Shown one piece after another: positions 50,731-58,473 of a stretch of DNA of 64,000 nucleotides. How positions within the stretch are numbered: the stretch's first letter is position 1; every line of letters starts with the position of its first letter. This DNA comes from CAZGXI01 sp964529715 (GTDB taxonomy: Bacteria > Chloroflexota > Anaerolineae > Aggregatilineales > Ch27), in assembly GCA_964529715.1 (NCBI GenBank), contig CAZGXI010000005.1:62001-126000 (forward strand), read 5' to 3'. A program made the translations under genes and the position numbers. The notes under the pieces are model-generated. The model did not search any database and was not told where the DNA came from. It worked only from the letters and a program-made list of their open reading frames with translations.

Positions 50731-51813
50731 ATGGCCGAGCAACTTTTAAAGGGAAACATTGCCATTGCCGAGGCAGCCGTCCGCGCCGGCCTGGAGGCTT
50801 ACTTCGGCTATCCGATCACGCCGCAGACCGAACTGCTGGAACATCTGTCGGGCCGGATGCCTGAGCTGGGGCGCATCTTTTTACAGGCCGAAAGTGAAGT
50901 CGCTGCGATCAACATGGTCTATGGCGCGGCCTGTGCGGGTGCGCGCACCATGACGTCTTCTTCCAGCCCCGGCATCAGCCTGATGCAGGAGGGCTTTTCG
51001 TACATCGCTTCGTCACACGTTCCTTGCGTGGTCGTGGATATGGTGCGCGGCGGTCCGGGGCTGGGCAACATTCAGCCGTCGCAGGGCGACTACTTCCAGT
51101 TAACTCGTTCGGCGGGGCATGGCGACTATCGACCTATCGCGCTAGCGCCGGCGTCGGTTCAGGAAGCGATTGATCTTACCGTGTTGGCCTTCGACCTGGC
51201 CGATCAGTACCGTCATCTCGTCTTTGTCGTCGGCGACGGCTTGATCGGGCAGATGATGGAACCTGCCACATTGCCGGAGATGCGCCCCATCCGTCCCCGG
51301 CCTGCGTGGGCCATCAGCGGCGCGGATGGGCGACCTAAGAACGTGATCACCTCCTTTGACCTGACTGCCGAAGGGCTGGAGGCGCGCAACCTGGATATTC
51401 AGGCTCGCCTCAAGGCTATCTGGGAGAACGAGCAGCGTTCAGTGGAAGTGGACACCGAGGGCGCGCGCATTCTGTTCATCGGCTATGGCATTGCCGGGCG
51501 TATCGCTCAGACGGCGGTTAAGAGGGCGCGTGCGGCAGGGCTGCCGGTTGGGCTGTTCCGCCCATTGACGCTGTGGCCCTTTCCAGAAAAGCGCCTGGAA
51601 GAACTGCTCCAGGGAGGTGTGGAAGCGATCCTGGTGGTGGAAATGAACGCCGGGCAGATGGTCGATGATGTGCGGCTGGTGGTAGGCCAACGGATACCGG
51701 TGTTTCATTATGGACGCATGGGCGGCGTGGTGCCGATGCCCGACGACATGCTGGATGAGCTTGAGCGGGTCACGGAAAGCGTTGGGATGCGCGAACTGGC
51801 ATTGGTCCGATGA
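50731..51813 (+). CDS. vorB: 2-oxoacid:ferredoxin oxidoreductase alpha subunit, VorB type
   Basis: 360 residues. Pyrimidine-binding domain with KGNIAIAEAAVRAGLEAYFGYPITPQTELLEHL, the AESEVAAINMVYGAACAGARTMTSSSSPGISLM block and the C-terminal domain (FRPLTLWPFPEKRLEEL). These match the family annotated as 3-methyl-2-oxobutanoate (2-ketoisovalerate) or 2-oxoglutarate ferredoxin oxidoreductase alpha. The exact substrate cannot be decided. The beta subunit begins 10 bases downstream. Confidence 0.93.
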   Translation: MAEQLLKGNIAIAEAAVRAGLEAYFGYPITPQTELLEHLSGRMPELGRIFLQAESEVAAINMVYGAACAGARTMTSSSSPGISLMQEGFSYIASSHVPCVVVDMVRGGPGLGNIQPSQGDYFQLTRSAGHGDYRPIALAPASVQEAIDLTVLAFDLADQYRHLVFVVGDGLIGQMMEPATLPEMRPIRPRPAWAISGADGRPKNVITSFDLTAEGLEARNLDIQARLKAIWENEQRSVEVDTEGARILFIGYGIAGRIAQTAVKRARAAGLPVGLFRPLTLWPFPEKRLEELLQGGVEAILVVEMNAGQMVDDVRLVVGQRIPVFHYGRMGGVVPMPDDMLDELERVTESVGMRELALVR

Positions 51814-51823
51814 GGAGAGACGG

Positions 51824-52603
51824 ATGGTTGCCGATGGCATGATTCAAACGGTCGTTTACGAGCGCCCTCGCGCGCTGGAGGATGTGCCGACGGGGTATTG
51901 TCCCGGTTGCACGCACGGCGTTGCCCATCGTCTAATCTCGGAGGTCATTGACGACCTGGGCATTCAGGGTAAGACGCTCCTGGTTGCGCCGGTTGGCTGT
52001 TCGGTCTTTGCTTACCAATACTTCAACCTGGACGGCGTTGTGGCTCCGCATGGCCGTGCCCCGGCGATGGCAACGGGCATCAAACGCTGCTGGCCTGACC
52101 GGGTGGTGTTCACCTATCAGGGAGATGGCGACCTGGCTGCCATTGGCACGGCGGAGATCGTGCACGCGGCGGCGCGCGGCGAGAACATCACCACCATCTT
52201 TATTAATAACGCTGTCTACGGTATGACCGGCGGGCAAATGGCCCCTACGACCCTTCCCGGTCAGCGGACGACTTCATCGCCTTCAGGCCGTGACGTGGAG
52301 GTGACGGGCTACCCCATCCGCATGGCCGAATTGCTGGCGCAGACGGCAGGGGCGGCCTATGTCGTGCGGCGCTCGCTGCACAATGTCAAAGAAATTCGCC
52401 GGGCCAAGAAGGCGATCATGACGGCATTTCAGGTGCAGCTACAGGGTCTGGGGTTTGCGCTGGTCGAACTGCTTTCGGCCTGTCCGACCAACTGGGGTGT
52501 TTCTGCGCCGGATGCATTGCGGTGGATCGAGGAGCACATGGTGCCCTATTTCCCGTTGGGCGATTACAAGGTGGCCGATGCCGTGAAAGGCCTCATCAAC
52601 TGA
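51824..52603 (+). CDS. 2-oxoacid:ferredoxin oxidoreductase beta subunit (TPP-binding)
   Basis: 259 residues. TPP-binding motif GDGDLAAIGTAEIVHAAARGENITTIFINN (G-D-G...N-N), an N-terminal YCPGCTHGVAHRLI with Cys residues that can ligate a cluster, and the substrate-side loop GMTGGQMAPTT. It binds thiamine diphosphate and Mg2+ for oxidative decarboxylation of 2-oxoacids to acyl-CoA. Start ATG 51824 follows GAGGAGAG; the longer frame from 51710 lies inside the alpha gene and is rejected. Confidence 0.93.
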   Translation: MVADGMIQTVVYERPRALEDVPTGYCPGCTHGVAHRLISEVIDDLGIQGKTLLVAPVGCSVFAYQYFNLDGVVAPHGRAPAMATGIKRCWPDRVVFTYQGDGDLAAIGTAEIVHAAARGENITTIFINNAVYGMTGGQMAPTTLPGQRTTSSPSGRDVEVTGYPIRMAELLAQTAGAAYVVRRSLHNVKEIRRAKKAIMTAFQVQLQGLGFALVELLSACPTNWGVSAPDALRWIEEHMVPYFPLGDYKVADAVKGLIN

Positions 52604-52617
52604 TCGGGAGTGAGTGA

Positions 52618-53172
52618 ATGCACGAAGAAGCCATCTTTGCCGGGTTTGGCGGGCAGGGCGTGCTTTTTGCCGGGCAGCTTCTGGCATATGCCGCCATGCA
52701 CGAGGGCAAGCACGTCACCTGGATTCCTTCCTACGGGCCGGAGATGCGCGGCGGCACGGCCAACTGCACCGTCGTGGTCAGCGACGCGCCGATTGGCTCG
52801 CCGGTTGTGCGTTATCCGAGTATTGCGGTCGTTTTCAACAACCCCTCAATGGACAAATACGCGCCGCTGGTCAAACCGGGTGGCTTGCTGGTGATCAACA
52901 CATCCCTGGTGACGATTTCGACTGACCGAACCGACATCACGCTGCTGCAAATTCCGGCGACGGAAACAGCCAATACGCTGGGCGAAACGCGCCTGACCAA
53001 CGTTATCCTCACCGGGGCCATGCTGACGGCCTGTCCGGTGGTTTCGCTGGAAACCATGATCGCCACTCTGACGGAAAAGCTCCCTCAGCACCGGCAACAT
53101 CTGTTGGAGATCAACTGCATGGCGTTGCGCCGGGGCGCTGAGATGGCGCAGGCGTGTCTCACCCCCGTATAA
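52618..53172 (+). CDS. 2-oxoacid:ferredoxin oxidoreductase gamma subunit
   Basis: 184 residues. Typical gamma-subunit start EEAIFAGFGGQGVLFAGQLLAYAA, SYGPEMRGGTANCTVVVSD, and the fold continues through VKPGGLLVINTSLV. It binds CoA and packs against the alpha subunit. It completes a delta-alpha-beta-gamma operon with intergenic gaps of about 9 to 14 bases and a terminator after it. Confidence 0.93.
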   Translation: MHEEAIFAGFGGQGVLFAGQLLAYAAMHEGKHVTWIPSYGPEMRGGTANCTVVVSDAPIGSPVVRYPSIAVVFNNPSMDKYAPLVKPGGLLVINTSLVTISTDRTDITLLQIPATETANTLGETRLTNVILTGAMLTACPVVSLETMIATLTEKLPQHRQHLLEINCMALRRGAEMAQACLTPV

Positions 53173-53200
53173 GGCTTTATGGCAAGGGGGTGTTTTGGGG

Positions 53201-53230
53201 TAGCGGCGGAGATAACCCGCCGCTATATTT
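53201..53230 (+). terminator. Rho-independent terminator after the oxidoreductase operon
   Basis: Perfect 9-bp stem TAGCGGCGG (53201-53209) / CCGCCGCTA (53217-53225), 7-base loop, then TATTTTC. It lies 28 bases after the gamma-subunit stop. Confidence 0.75.
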
Positions 53231-53288
53231 TCCCGCAGTATTGGATGGCGGCTTTATTCGCCGTAAGCAGCGGTTTTGGGGATCAACC

Positions 53289-53879
53289 ATGAACCGAGAC
53301 GAAGCCTGGATGTTAGTGACGCAGCATACCAGATCAGAATCCCTGCGCCGCCACATGTTGGCGGTTGAGGCTTCTATGCGCGCTTATGCCCGCAGGTTGG
53401 ACGGCGACGTGGAGCGGTGGGGATTATTGGGCCTTATTCACGACTTTGATTACGAAGAACACCCGGATATGGACGTACCGGATGGGCATCCCAGATGGGG
53501 TGTGGCCTATCTTCGGTCGAACGGCCTGCTTGATGAGGAATTGATCCGTGCCATCGAGGCACACGGCTGGCCCCGTGTGCCCGTCAAACCGGAGTCGCCG
53601 ATGGAGTGGGCATTGGTGGCGGTGGATGAACTGACGGGTTTTCTGACGGCGGTGGCTCTGGTACGGCCTACGAAGGACATCCGCGACATCACCAAGATCA
53701 AATCGGTCAAGGACAAGTGGAAGGACAAAGCGTTTGCTGCCGCCGTCAACCGTGAGGAAATTGCCCATGCCGCCGGGATGTTGGGTGTGGACCTGTGGGA
53801 AGAACACGTCCCGCTGGTGCTTCGGGCCATGCAGGACATTGCGGCGGAATTAGGTTTGGACGGCAGTGCGGTGGTGTGA
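53289..53879 (+). CDS. HD-domain metal-dependent phosphohydrolase
   Basis: 196 residues. HD motif with the metal-binding His and Asp in the LLGLIHDFDYEEHPD region, preceded by RRHMLAVEASMRAYARRL and followed by AIEAHGWP (another ligand), then MEWALVAVDELTGFL. This is the small HDIG-like hydrolase group often found next to tRNA or nucleotide genes. No second domain, no signal peptide. ATG 53289 is chosen; a longer frame from 53154 passes through the terminator and is rejected. Substrate unknown. Confidence 0.85.
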   Translation: MNRDEAWMLVTQHTRSESLRRHMLAVEASMRAYARRLDGDVERWGLLGLIHDFDYEEHPDMDVPDGHPRWGVAYLRSNGLLDEELIRAIEAHGWPRVPVKPESPMEWALVAVDELTGFLTAVALVRPTKDIRDITKIKSVKDKWKDKAFAAAVNREEIAHAAGMLGVDLWEEHVPLVLRAMQDIAAELGLDGSAVV

Positions 53880-53894
53880 CCTGCCGGCGTGAAT

Positions 53895-53926
53895 GGGGGC
53901 GACCGATCAGGTCGCCCTCGTGCGTT
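53895..53926. terminator. Bidirectional terminator between the HD and kinase genes
   Basis: Stem GGGCGACC (53897-53904) / GGTCGCCC (53910-53917), extended by a G-T and a G-C pair, loop GATCA, then TCGTGCGTTTT. Serves the HD gene and lies just beyond the kinase stop codon on the minus strand. Confidence 0.6.
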
Positions 53927-56299
53927 TTAGTGTTCAAAGCTATAGATGCTGATGACCATCGGAAGCCCGATAGGGATTTGTCCCGGTGTCAGCAGTTCCC
54001 AGGTGCCTGCGTACAGGCTGCCCCGGCGTGGCGTCGTGCCCTGAAAAGTAATTGTGATCTCCTCACCGACATCGACACGCTGGCGGATGAAAATACGCGG
54101 TCCGGCAGAGAACGATTCGCCCTGGTCAAAGGTCAGGGCCGTGTTGCGCTCCCAGGGGCAGTTGCCCACGTTGAGCAGGGTGATTTGGAATGAAAACGGC
54201 GTGTTTGCCGGAATGTACACAGGATTACCCCCCAGCCCTGCATAGGCCGGATAGTATTGGAATTGCGCGTCGTTCGGGTCGGGCGGCACGATAGCGTAGT
54301 CGAAATCGCAGGCATTCATGGTTGCTGTCAGCGCCAGAGCGATGCTTGTCGCATCTTGCACTGGTTGGGTCGGCGTTGCAGTAGCCGTTGGCGTCCGTGT
54401 GGGACGGGGAGTGTTCGTCGGCGTCGCTGTGGGGGTCTCTGTCGGCGACGGCGTCTCAGTAGGTGTCGGCGATGGGGTTTCGGTGGGCGTTGATGTGTCC
54501 GTCGGGGTCGGCGTTGGCGTATCCGTCGGGGTCGGCGTAAACGTGCTGGTCGGCGTCGGTGTGTCCGTCGGCGGCAGGACGATAGGGACGACGCCCAGGT
54601 TGCCGTAGGCGTTCACCAATGCCGGAGACGCTGCGACCCATCCCCGCACACCGTCGGGCAGTATGACCTGATACCAAGCGCCGTCTTCACTGATTCCAAT
54701 GATCGCCAACCACACATCGGTGCTTAACGTAGCAACGATAGGATATTGAGAGCCGGGACGCTCACGTACCGGAATATCGCTCCGAATGGTCAAGGCGACC
54801 GGCGTTGCCGGTGTAGGTGTGCTGGTCGCCGTGGGGGTGTCCGACGCTGTAGGTGTGGCGGTCGGCGTAAAGGTAGACGTGGGTGTGTCGGTCGATGTTG
54901 CTGTCGGAGTCTCCGTCGGCGTGGGCGTGTCGGTCGATGTAGCCGTTGGGGTCTCCGTCGGCGTCGGTGTATCGGTAGGTGTGGCTGTTGGAGTTTCCGT
55001 CGGCGTGGGTGTGTCGGTTGGCGTAGGCGACGGTGTATCCGTAAAGGTTGCTGTTGGCGTGCTGGTCGGTGTGTCCGTCGCCGTTGAGGTAGGCGTCTCG
55101 GTAGCGGTCGGTGTGGCAGTTTCCGTCGCCATTGCCTCGACGGTTCCGGCTAAAGATGCTACCGCCGTGAAATTGGCAGCGATGGCTTCGTCCGTCAGGG
55201 TCTCTGCCGCCAGCATGGTTGGGGAAGACGTTCCCGTCAGCGAGATACCCAATGCCCCACTAGCAAGTGCCAGCGCACCCACCAGGACGATCAACCCGAT
55301 CCCGGCGATCAGCGGCCAGGCCACGCGAGATCGGCGGCGCGGCGGCGATGTTGCCAGGGCGGCATCCTCGATGCGTTGAAGATCGCCTGCCGACAGGACG
55401 GGCGTTTCCGTGATAGGGGCTTCCGGTGGGCGGGCCGGCAGTGCCTCTCCTTGCAGCCCTGCCTGGACCCGCTCGATGTGTTCTACCATTTCTGCCGCTG
55501 TGGCGTAACGTTCATCCGGTTCCTTCGCCATCGCTTTGAGGACGATTTTTTCGACCTCGGCGGGCAGGTTAGGATTGAAGACGCTCGGCGGCGTCAGGGT
55601 TTCGTTGAGATGTTTGAGAATCGTCGAAAGGGGCGTATCTCCCTCGAAGGGAAGCCGCCCGGTGCACAGCTGATACAGGATGACGCCCAGCGAGTAGATG
55701 TCTGAACGCTCATCACCGGCTTCGCCGAGGCCCTGTTCCGGGGCCATGTAGGCAGGCGTACCGACCATACCTCCGCTGGCAGTAAGCTGGATACCGGTGA
55801 CGATCTTGGCAATGCCGAAGTCCGTCAGCACAACGCGCCCATCCGAGTCGAGCATCAGGTTGGCCGGTTTGACATCGCGGTGGATCATGCCGCGCTGGTG
55901 GGCGTAAGACAGGGCTGCGCCGGCGTCGTGGACGATGCGCAGCGCCTCGTTCAATGGGAACGGTGATGGGTTTTCGGGGTCGGCGTTGGAAAGCTCAAAG
56001 AGGCGCTCCTTCAGAGTAGGGCCTTCGATGAGCTCCATCACCATGTAGTAACTTTCGTTATTTTCGTCGTACTCGAAGTCGTAGACCTGGACGATGTTGG
56101 CGTGTTTAAGGCGCGCGACGTTACGCGCTTCTTTTTCAAAGCGCGACTTGAAATCGGGGTCGTCGGCCAGAAATGCGTGCAGCAGCTTGATCGCCACGAA
56201 GCGATCCAACGATGGGTGGTAAGCGCGGAAAACTTCGGCCATGCCGCCGCGCCCCAGACGTTCGATAATTTCGTATTTTCCAAGTGTTTTCTTGGTCAC
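53927..56299 (-). CDS. Membrane Ser/Thr protein kinase with SH3-like and NBR1-Ig-like ectodomain
   Basis: About 790 residues. Cytoplasmic kinase domain at ~8-280: glycine loop LGRGGMAEVF, Lys38 (VAIKLL), HRDVKPAN, DFGIAK, GTPAYMAPEQ and SDIYSLGVILY. A membrane helix follows at ~335-357. Outside are a Thr/Pro-rich segment with a 14-residue unit TDTPTPTETPTATS, an SH3_3-like domain (VRERPGSQYPIVATL...WYQVILPDGVRGWVAAS), a second Thr/Pro-rich segment, and a C-terminal NBR1-Ig-like domain (ITLLNVGNCPWERNTALTF...GSLYAGTWELLTPG). Hanks-type kinases of this shape sense cell-wall or surface signals. GTG 56299 is favoured because it gives the VTKKTLGKYEIIERLG start typical of this group. Confidence 0.93.
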   Translation of the reverse strand: MTKKTLGKYEIIERLGRGGMAEVFRAYHPSLDRFVAIKLLHAFLADDPDFKSRFEKEARNVARLKHANIVQVYDFEYDENNESYYMVMELIEGPTLKERLFELSNADPENPSPFPLNEALRIVHDAGAALSYAHQRGMIHRDVKPANLMLDSDGRVVLTDFGIAKIVTGIQLTASGGMVGTPAYMAPEQGLGEAGDERSDIYSLGVILYQLCTGRLPFEGDTPLSTILKHLNETLTPPSVFNPNLPAEVEKIVLKAMAKEPDERYATAAEMVEHIERVQAGLQGEALPARPPEAPITETPVLSAGDLQRIEDAALATSPPRRRSRVAWPLIAGIGLIVLVGALALASGALGISLTGTSSPTMLAAETLTDEAIAANFTAVASLAGTVEAMATETATPTATETPTSTATDTPTSTPTATFTDTPSPTPTDTPTPTETPTATPTDTPTPTETPTATSTDTPTPTETPTATSTDTPTSTFTPTATPTASDTPTATSTPTPATPVALTIRSDIPVRERPGSQYPIVATLSTDVWLAIIGISEDGAWYQVILPDGVRGWVAASPALVNAYGNLGVVPIVLPPTDTPTPTSTFTPTPTDTPTPTPTDTSTPTETPSPTPTETPSPTETPTATPTNTPRPTRTPTATATPTQPVQDATSIALALTATMNACDFDYAIVPPDPNDAQFQYYPAYAGLGGNPVYIPANTPFSFQITLLNVGNCPWERNTALTFDQGESFSAGPRIFIRQRVDVGEEITITFQGTTPRRGSLYAGTWELLTPGQIPIGLPMVISIYSFEH
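54365..54577. repeat. Degenerate Thr/Pro-coding repeats (distal linker)
   Basis: Low-complexity DNA made of GTCGGCGT/GTCGGTGT-type hexamer units on the plus strand, which encode the Thr/Pro-rich linker between the SH3-like and NBR1-type domains on the minus strand. Six-frame readings on the plus strand give meaningless Val/Gly-rich peptides. Confidence 0.75.
54799..55129. repeat. Tandem Thr/Pro-coding repeats (membrane-proximal linker)
   Basis: Repeats with a 42-base period visible at the protein level as three copies of TDTPTPTETPTATS plus degenerate flanks, part of the kinase gene on the minus strand. Such tracts expand and contract by replication slippage, so length differences between strains are likely. 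Confidence 0.8.
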
Positions 56300-56411
56300 G
56301 AATGTTGCTGAGCCTTGGCTGATGACGAATCGCCCGCGCAATGCATTGAGGCAAGCGTACCTCAAAGTATACCCAACATTGGCCTATTGCGCCTACACAT
56401 GTCGCCGGTTT

Positions 56412-56768
56412 TTAGGCTGTTGTTGCAACCTGAAAGGTTGTTTCCTGGCGGTGTTGGGGATTGGTGTAGTCGTCGTAGTAAAGGTCCACCGTGAGCACGT
56501 AAGTGCCTGCTGGATCGCCCTCACCACGCAGGTGCAGCGTAAACTCCAGCGTCGGGATCATGGTTTCGATGACGCTCATCTGCGCTACCACAGGTCCCCC
56601 GACCCGTCGCGCGCTGATTTCCAGACTGGGCCGTTCCTGAAACGGAGTCAGGTGGATTTCAACCCGCACCCGTACACCGTCTGGATAAGGGGTGGCTTTA
56701 ACCTGGACGATGCGGACGTTTTCGCGTGGCTGAAGTTCCTCGGCGCTTTCGACAAAGAAATTGCTCAT
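56412..56768 (-). CDS. Small beta-rich protein of unknown function
   Basis: 118 residues, no signal peptide or membrane segment. Beta-strand pattern VRIVQVKATPYPDGVRVRVEIHLTPFQERPSLEISARR and GTYVLTVDLYYDDYTNPQH suggests an Ig-like or C2-like sandwich. It lies 113 bases upstream of the kinase gene on the same strand, which may mean they are co-expressed. No family is recognised. Confidence 0.7.
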   Translation of the reverse strand: MSNFFVESAEELQPRENVRIVQVKATPYPDGVRVRVEIHLTPFQERPSLEISARRVGGPVVAQMSVIETMIPTLEFTLHLRGEGDPAGTYVLTVDLYYDDYTNPQHRQETTFQVATTA

Positions 56769-56879
56769 CGGCCCGCTGTGTTATACCTTCCTTCTATCTA
56801 TTGCACTCAACAGCCCTGTTCAGGGACGCTACCGACATGTTATCGCATTTTGTACCACGCGCAAATCGCCCGCCTTTGG

Positions 56880-57743
56880 TCACTCATCGAACAGGAAGGT
56901 CGGCTCAGCATAGAATCGGATGCGTTTGGCGGCCAGACGCTCTTGTATCCACTGTTTGAGATGGGCATTCTTTTCTTCTAGGGAAACGCCATCGTCCTTG
57001 AGTTCGCTGATAGGATAATGCAGCCGTAGCGCCCTGCCGTGAACAATGTGCCGCGAGATGCCCGGCGGCAGCAGGTCGCCATCGCGCGCCGCGACCATGA
57101 TCTCCGCCGGTTCGTAATGCGGAAAAACGACGATCCCTCCGACGTCTGGGTAGAGCGCGCGGACGGACTCGATCTCGTCGCTGGTGATGCGGCTGATCAG
57201 CCCATGCGGCTGGTAGGCGTTCACCACGCTGCGCAGAGAGGCCGTCCGGCTGCATGTCTGCCCTGGCGCAGGATGGAGGGCATAAACGTGGTCCCTGGCT
57301 ACGACTACGTACATGACGATCTCACGGGCAGCCAGCGCGGCGCGCGCACTGAGCAGGTCTGTGTGTGCCATCGTCACACAGTCCAGATGGCCGATGATTT
57401 CCAGCAGGGCGTCGGATGGCAGGCGGCGGACGGCGTGGTGCCATGTTTCCAGGCGCACGTCGGCGCTGTCGTAGGCAACCACCTGCGCTAAGATGTACTT
57501 GAAACCCAGATGACGCAGTGTGTAATGTCGGTTTGCGCCGTCCAGCACCACGTAGTGATCGCTGTGCTCAATGGGGGCGACGATAGGTGGATTAAGCCAT
57601 GTTTCTGCCTGACCGATCTGTTCGAGCAACGGCTCCGCGCGCTGCACGTCGTGTTCCTCATGGGGGAGGAGCGCGTCCAGGGGCAGAATGCGCAAATCGG
57701 GAAAGCTGGACTGCGGGGGCACCTCATGTCGAACGCCAGGCAT
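56880..57743 (-). CDS. ParB/Srx-fold protein of the SerK/SbnI type (putative free-serine kinase)
   Basis: About 287 residues. The N-terminal ~100 residues carry the pattern LPHEEHDVQRAEPLLEQI...NPPIVAPIEHSDHYVVLDGANRHYTLRHLG, close to free L-serine kinases (archaeal SerK, staphylococcal SbnI), which have a catalytic Glu and a D-G-x-x-R loop. The C-terminal half includes HIVHGRALRLHYPISELK. Here the family's second His in the DGHHR motif is Asn (DGANRH), so the activity is uncertain. The usual alternative is a ParB-like DNA-binding protein. ATG 57743 with AGGAG upstream is preferred to a GTG at 57827. Confidence 0.7.
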   Translation of the reverse strand: MPGVRHEVPPQSSFPDLRILPLDALLPHEEHDVQRAEPLLEQIGQAETWLNPPIVAPIEHSDHYVVLDGANRHYTLRHLGFKYILAQVVAYDSADVRLETWHHAVRRLPSDALLEIIGHLDCVTMAHTDLLSARAALAAREIVMYVVVARDHVYALHPAPGQTCSRTASLRSVVNAYQPHGLISRITSDEIESVRALYPDVGGIVVFPHYEPAEIMVAARDGDLLPPGISRHIVHGRALRLHYPISELKDDGVSLEEKNAHLKQWIQERLAAKRIRFYAEPTFLFDE

Positions 57744-57899
57744 AGTTGCAAGTACTCCTGGAAGGCGATCTAGCAGCCGGGGACTGCCGAGGAAAATACA
57801 TGTGGGATGACCCAGCAACCATAACACAAACTCGATCCCAGATCAACTGACGCGCTGACGCCGGGTATAATCTGGGTATTGGATGATGAGGAAGGGGCG

Positions 57900-58469
57900 A
57901 TGGGCGCACAGGATCAGGGCGCGGATGCAACTGCCGGACGCTGGTTGACCATTCCACGCACACTTTGTTTCGTTACACATGGGAGCGATGTGCTACTGCT
58001 CAGGCGCGCGCCGCACAAGCGTGTCTTTCCGAACCGTTACAACGGAGTCGGCGGGCATATTGAACGAGATGAAGATGCCCTCACTGCTGCCGTGCGCGAA
58101 ATCCAGGAAGAAACCGGTTTGGACGTGCGAAACGTCTGTCTGTGCGGGTGTTCACACATCGATGCTGGGCAGCAGACCGGAATCTTGTTGCTGATCTTCC
58201 GGGCAGAGGCCGTGTCGCGTAACTTTACCGATTCGAGCGAGGGCACCCTGGAATGGGTGGCGCAGGATCGTGTCCTTGAGCTGGACCTGGTGGAGGACCT
58301 GCCCATAATTTTGCCGCGTGTGTTGGCGATGCCACCCGGCGCACCGCCGTTTTTCGTACATGTCAGCTATGACGAGGCAGATCAGATTCGCCTGATCTTC
58401 GCTGCCGAGGAAACATGGCCCTTGCCCGATGCTGATGGTGGTGAGATCGGCCCGGACGCGCTACACTGA
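57900..58469 (+). CDS. Nudix hydrolase, 8-oxo-dGTP diphosphatase-like
   Basis: 189 residues. Nudix box GHIERDEDALTAAVREIQEETG fits GX5EX7REUXEEXGU, and N-terminal TLCFVTHGSDVLLLRRAPHKRVFPNRYNGVGG is the usual entry strand. The enzyme hydrolyses nucleoside diphosphates linked to another group; specific substrate unknown. The C-terminus (FFVHVSYDEADQIRLIFAAEETWPL) is short. ATG 57900 follows AGGAAGG; TTG 57879 is an unlikely alternative. Confidence 0.9.
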   Translation: MGAQDQGADATAGRWLTIPRTLCFVTHGSDVLLLRRAPHKRVFPNRYNGVGGHIERDEDALTAAVREIQEETGLDVRNVCLCGCSHIDAGQQTGILLLIFRAEAVSRNFTDSSEGTLEWVAQDRVLELDLVEDLPIILPRVLAMPPGAPPFFVHVSYDEADQIRLIFAAEETWPLPDADGGEIGPDALH

Positions 58470-58473
58470 GCAT

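Noticed and set aside
53154..53288. N-terminal extension of the HD protein
   Set aside because: It would run through the terminator of the oxidoreductase operon and overlap the gamma subunit end; it has no conserved residues.
54799..55129. CRISPR array
   Set aside because: The repeats are in-frame coding units without unique spacers, inside a kinase linker. No CRISPR or cas gene was found in the window.
54318..55379. Val/Gly-rich repetitive frames on the plus strand
   Set aside because: They are reverse readings of the Thr/Pro linker repeats of the kinase gene and do not encode a real product.
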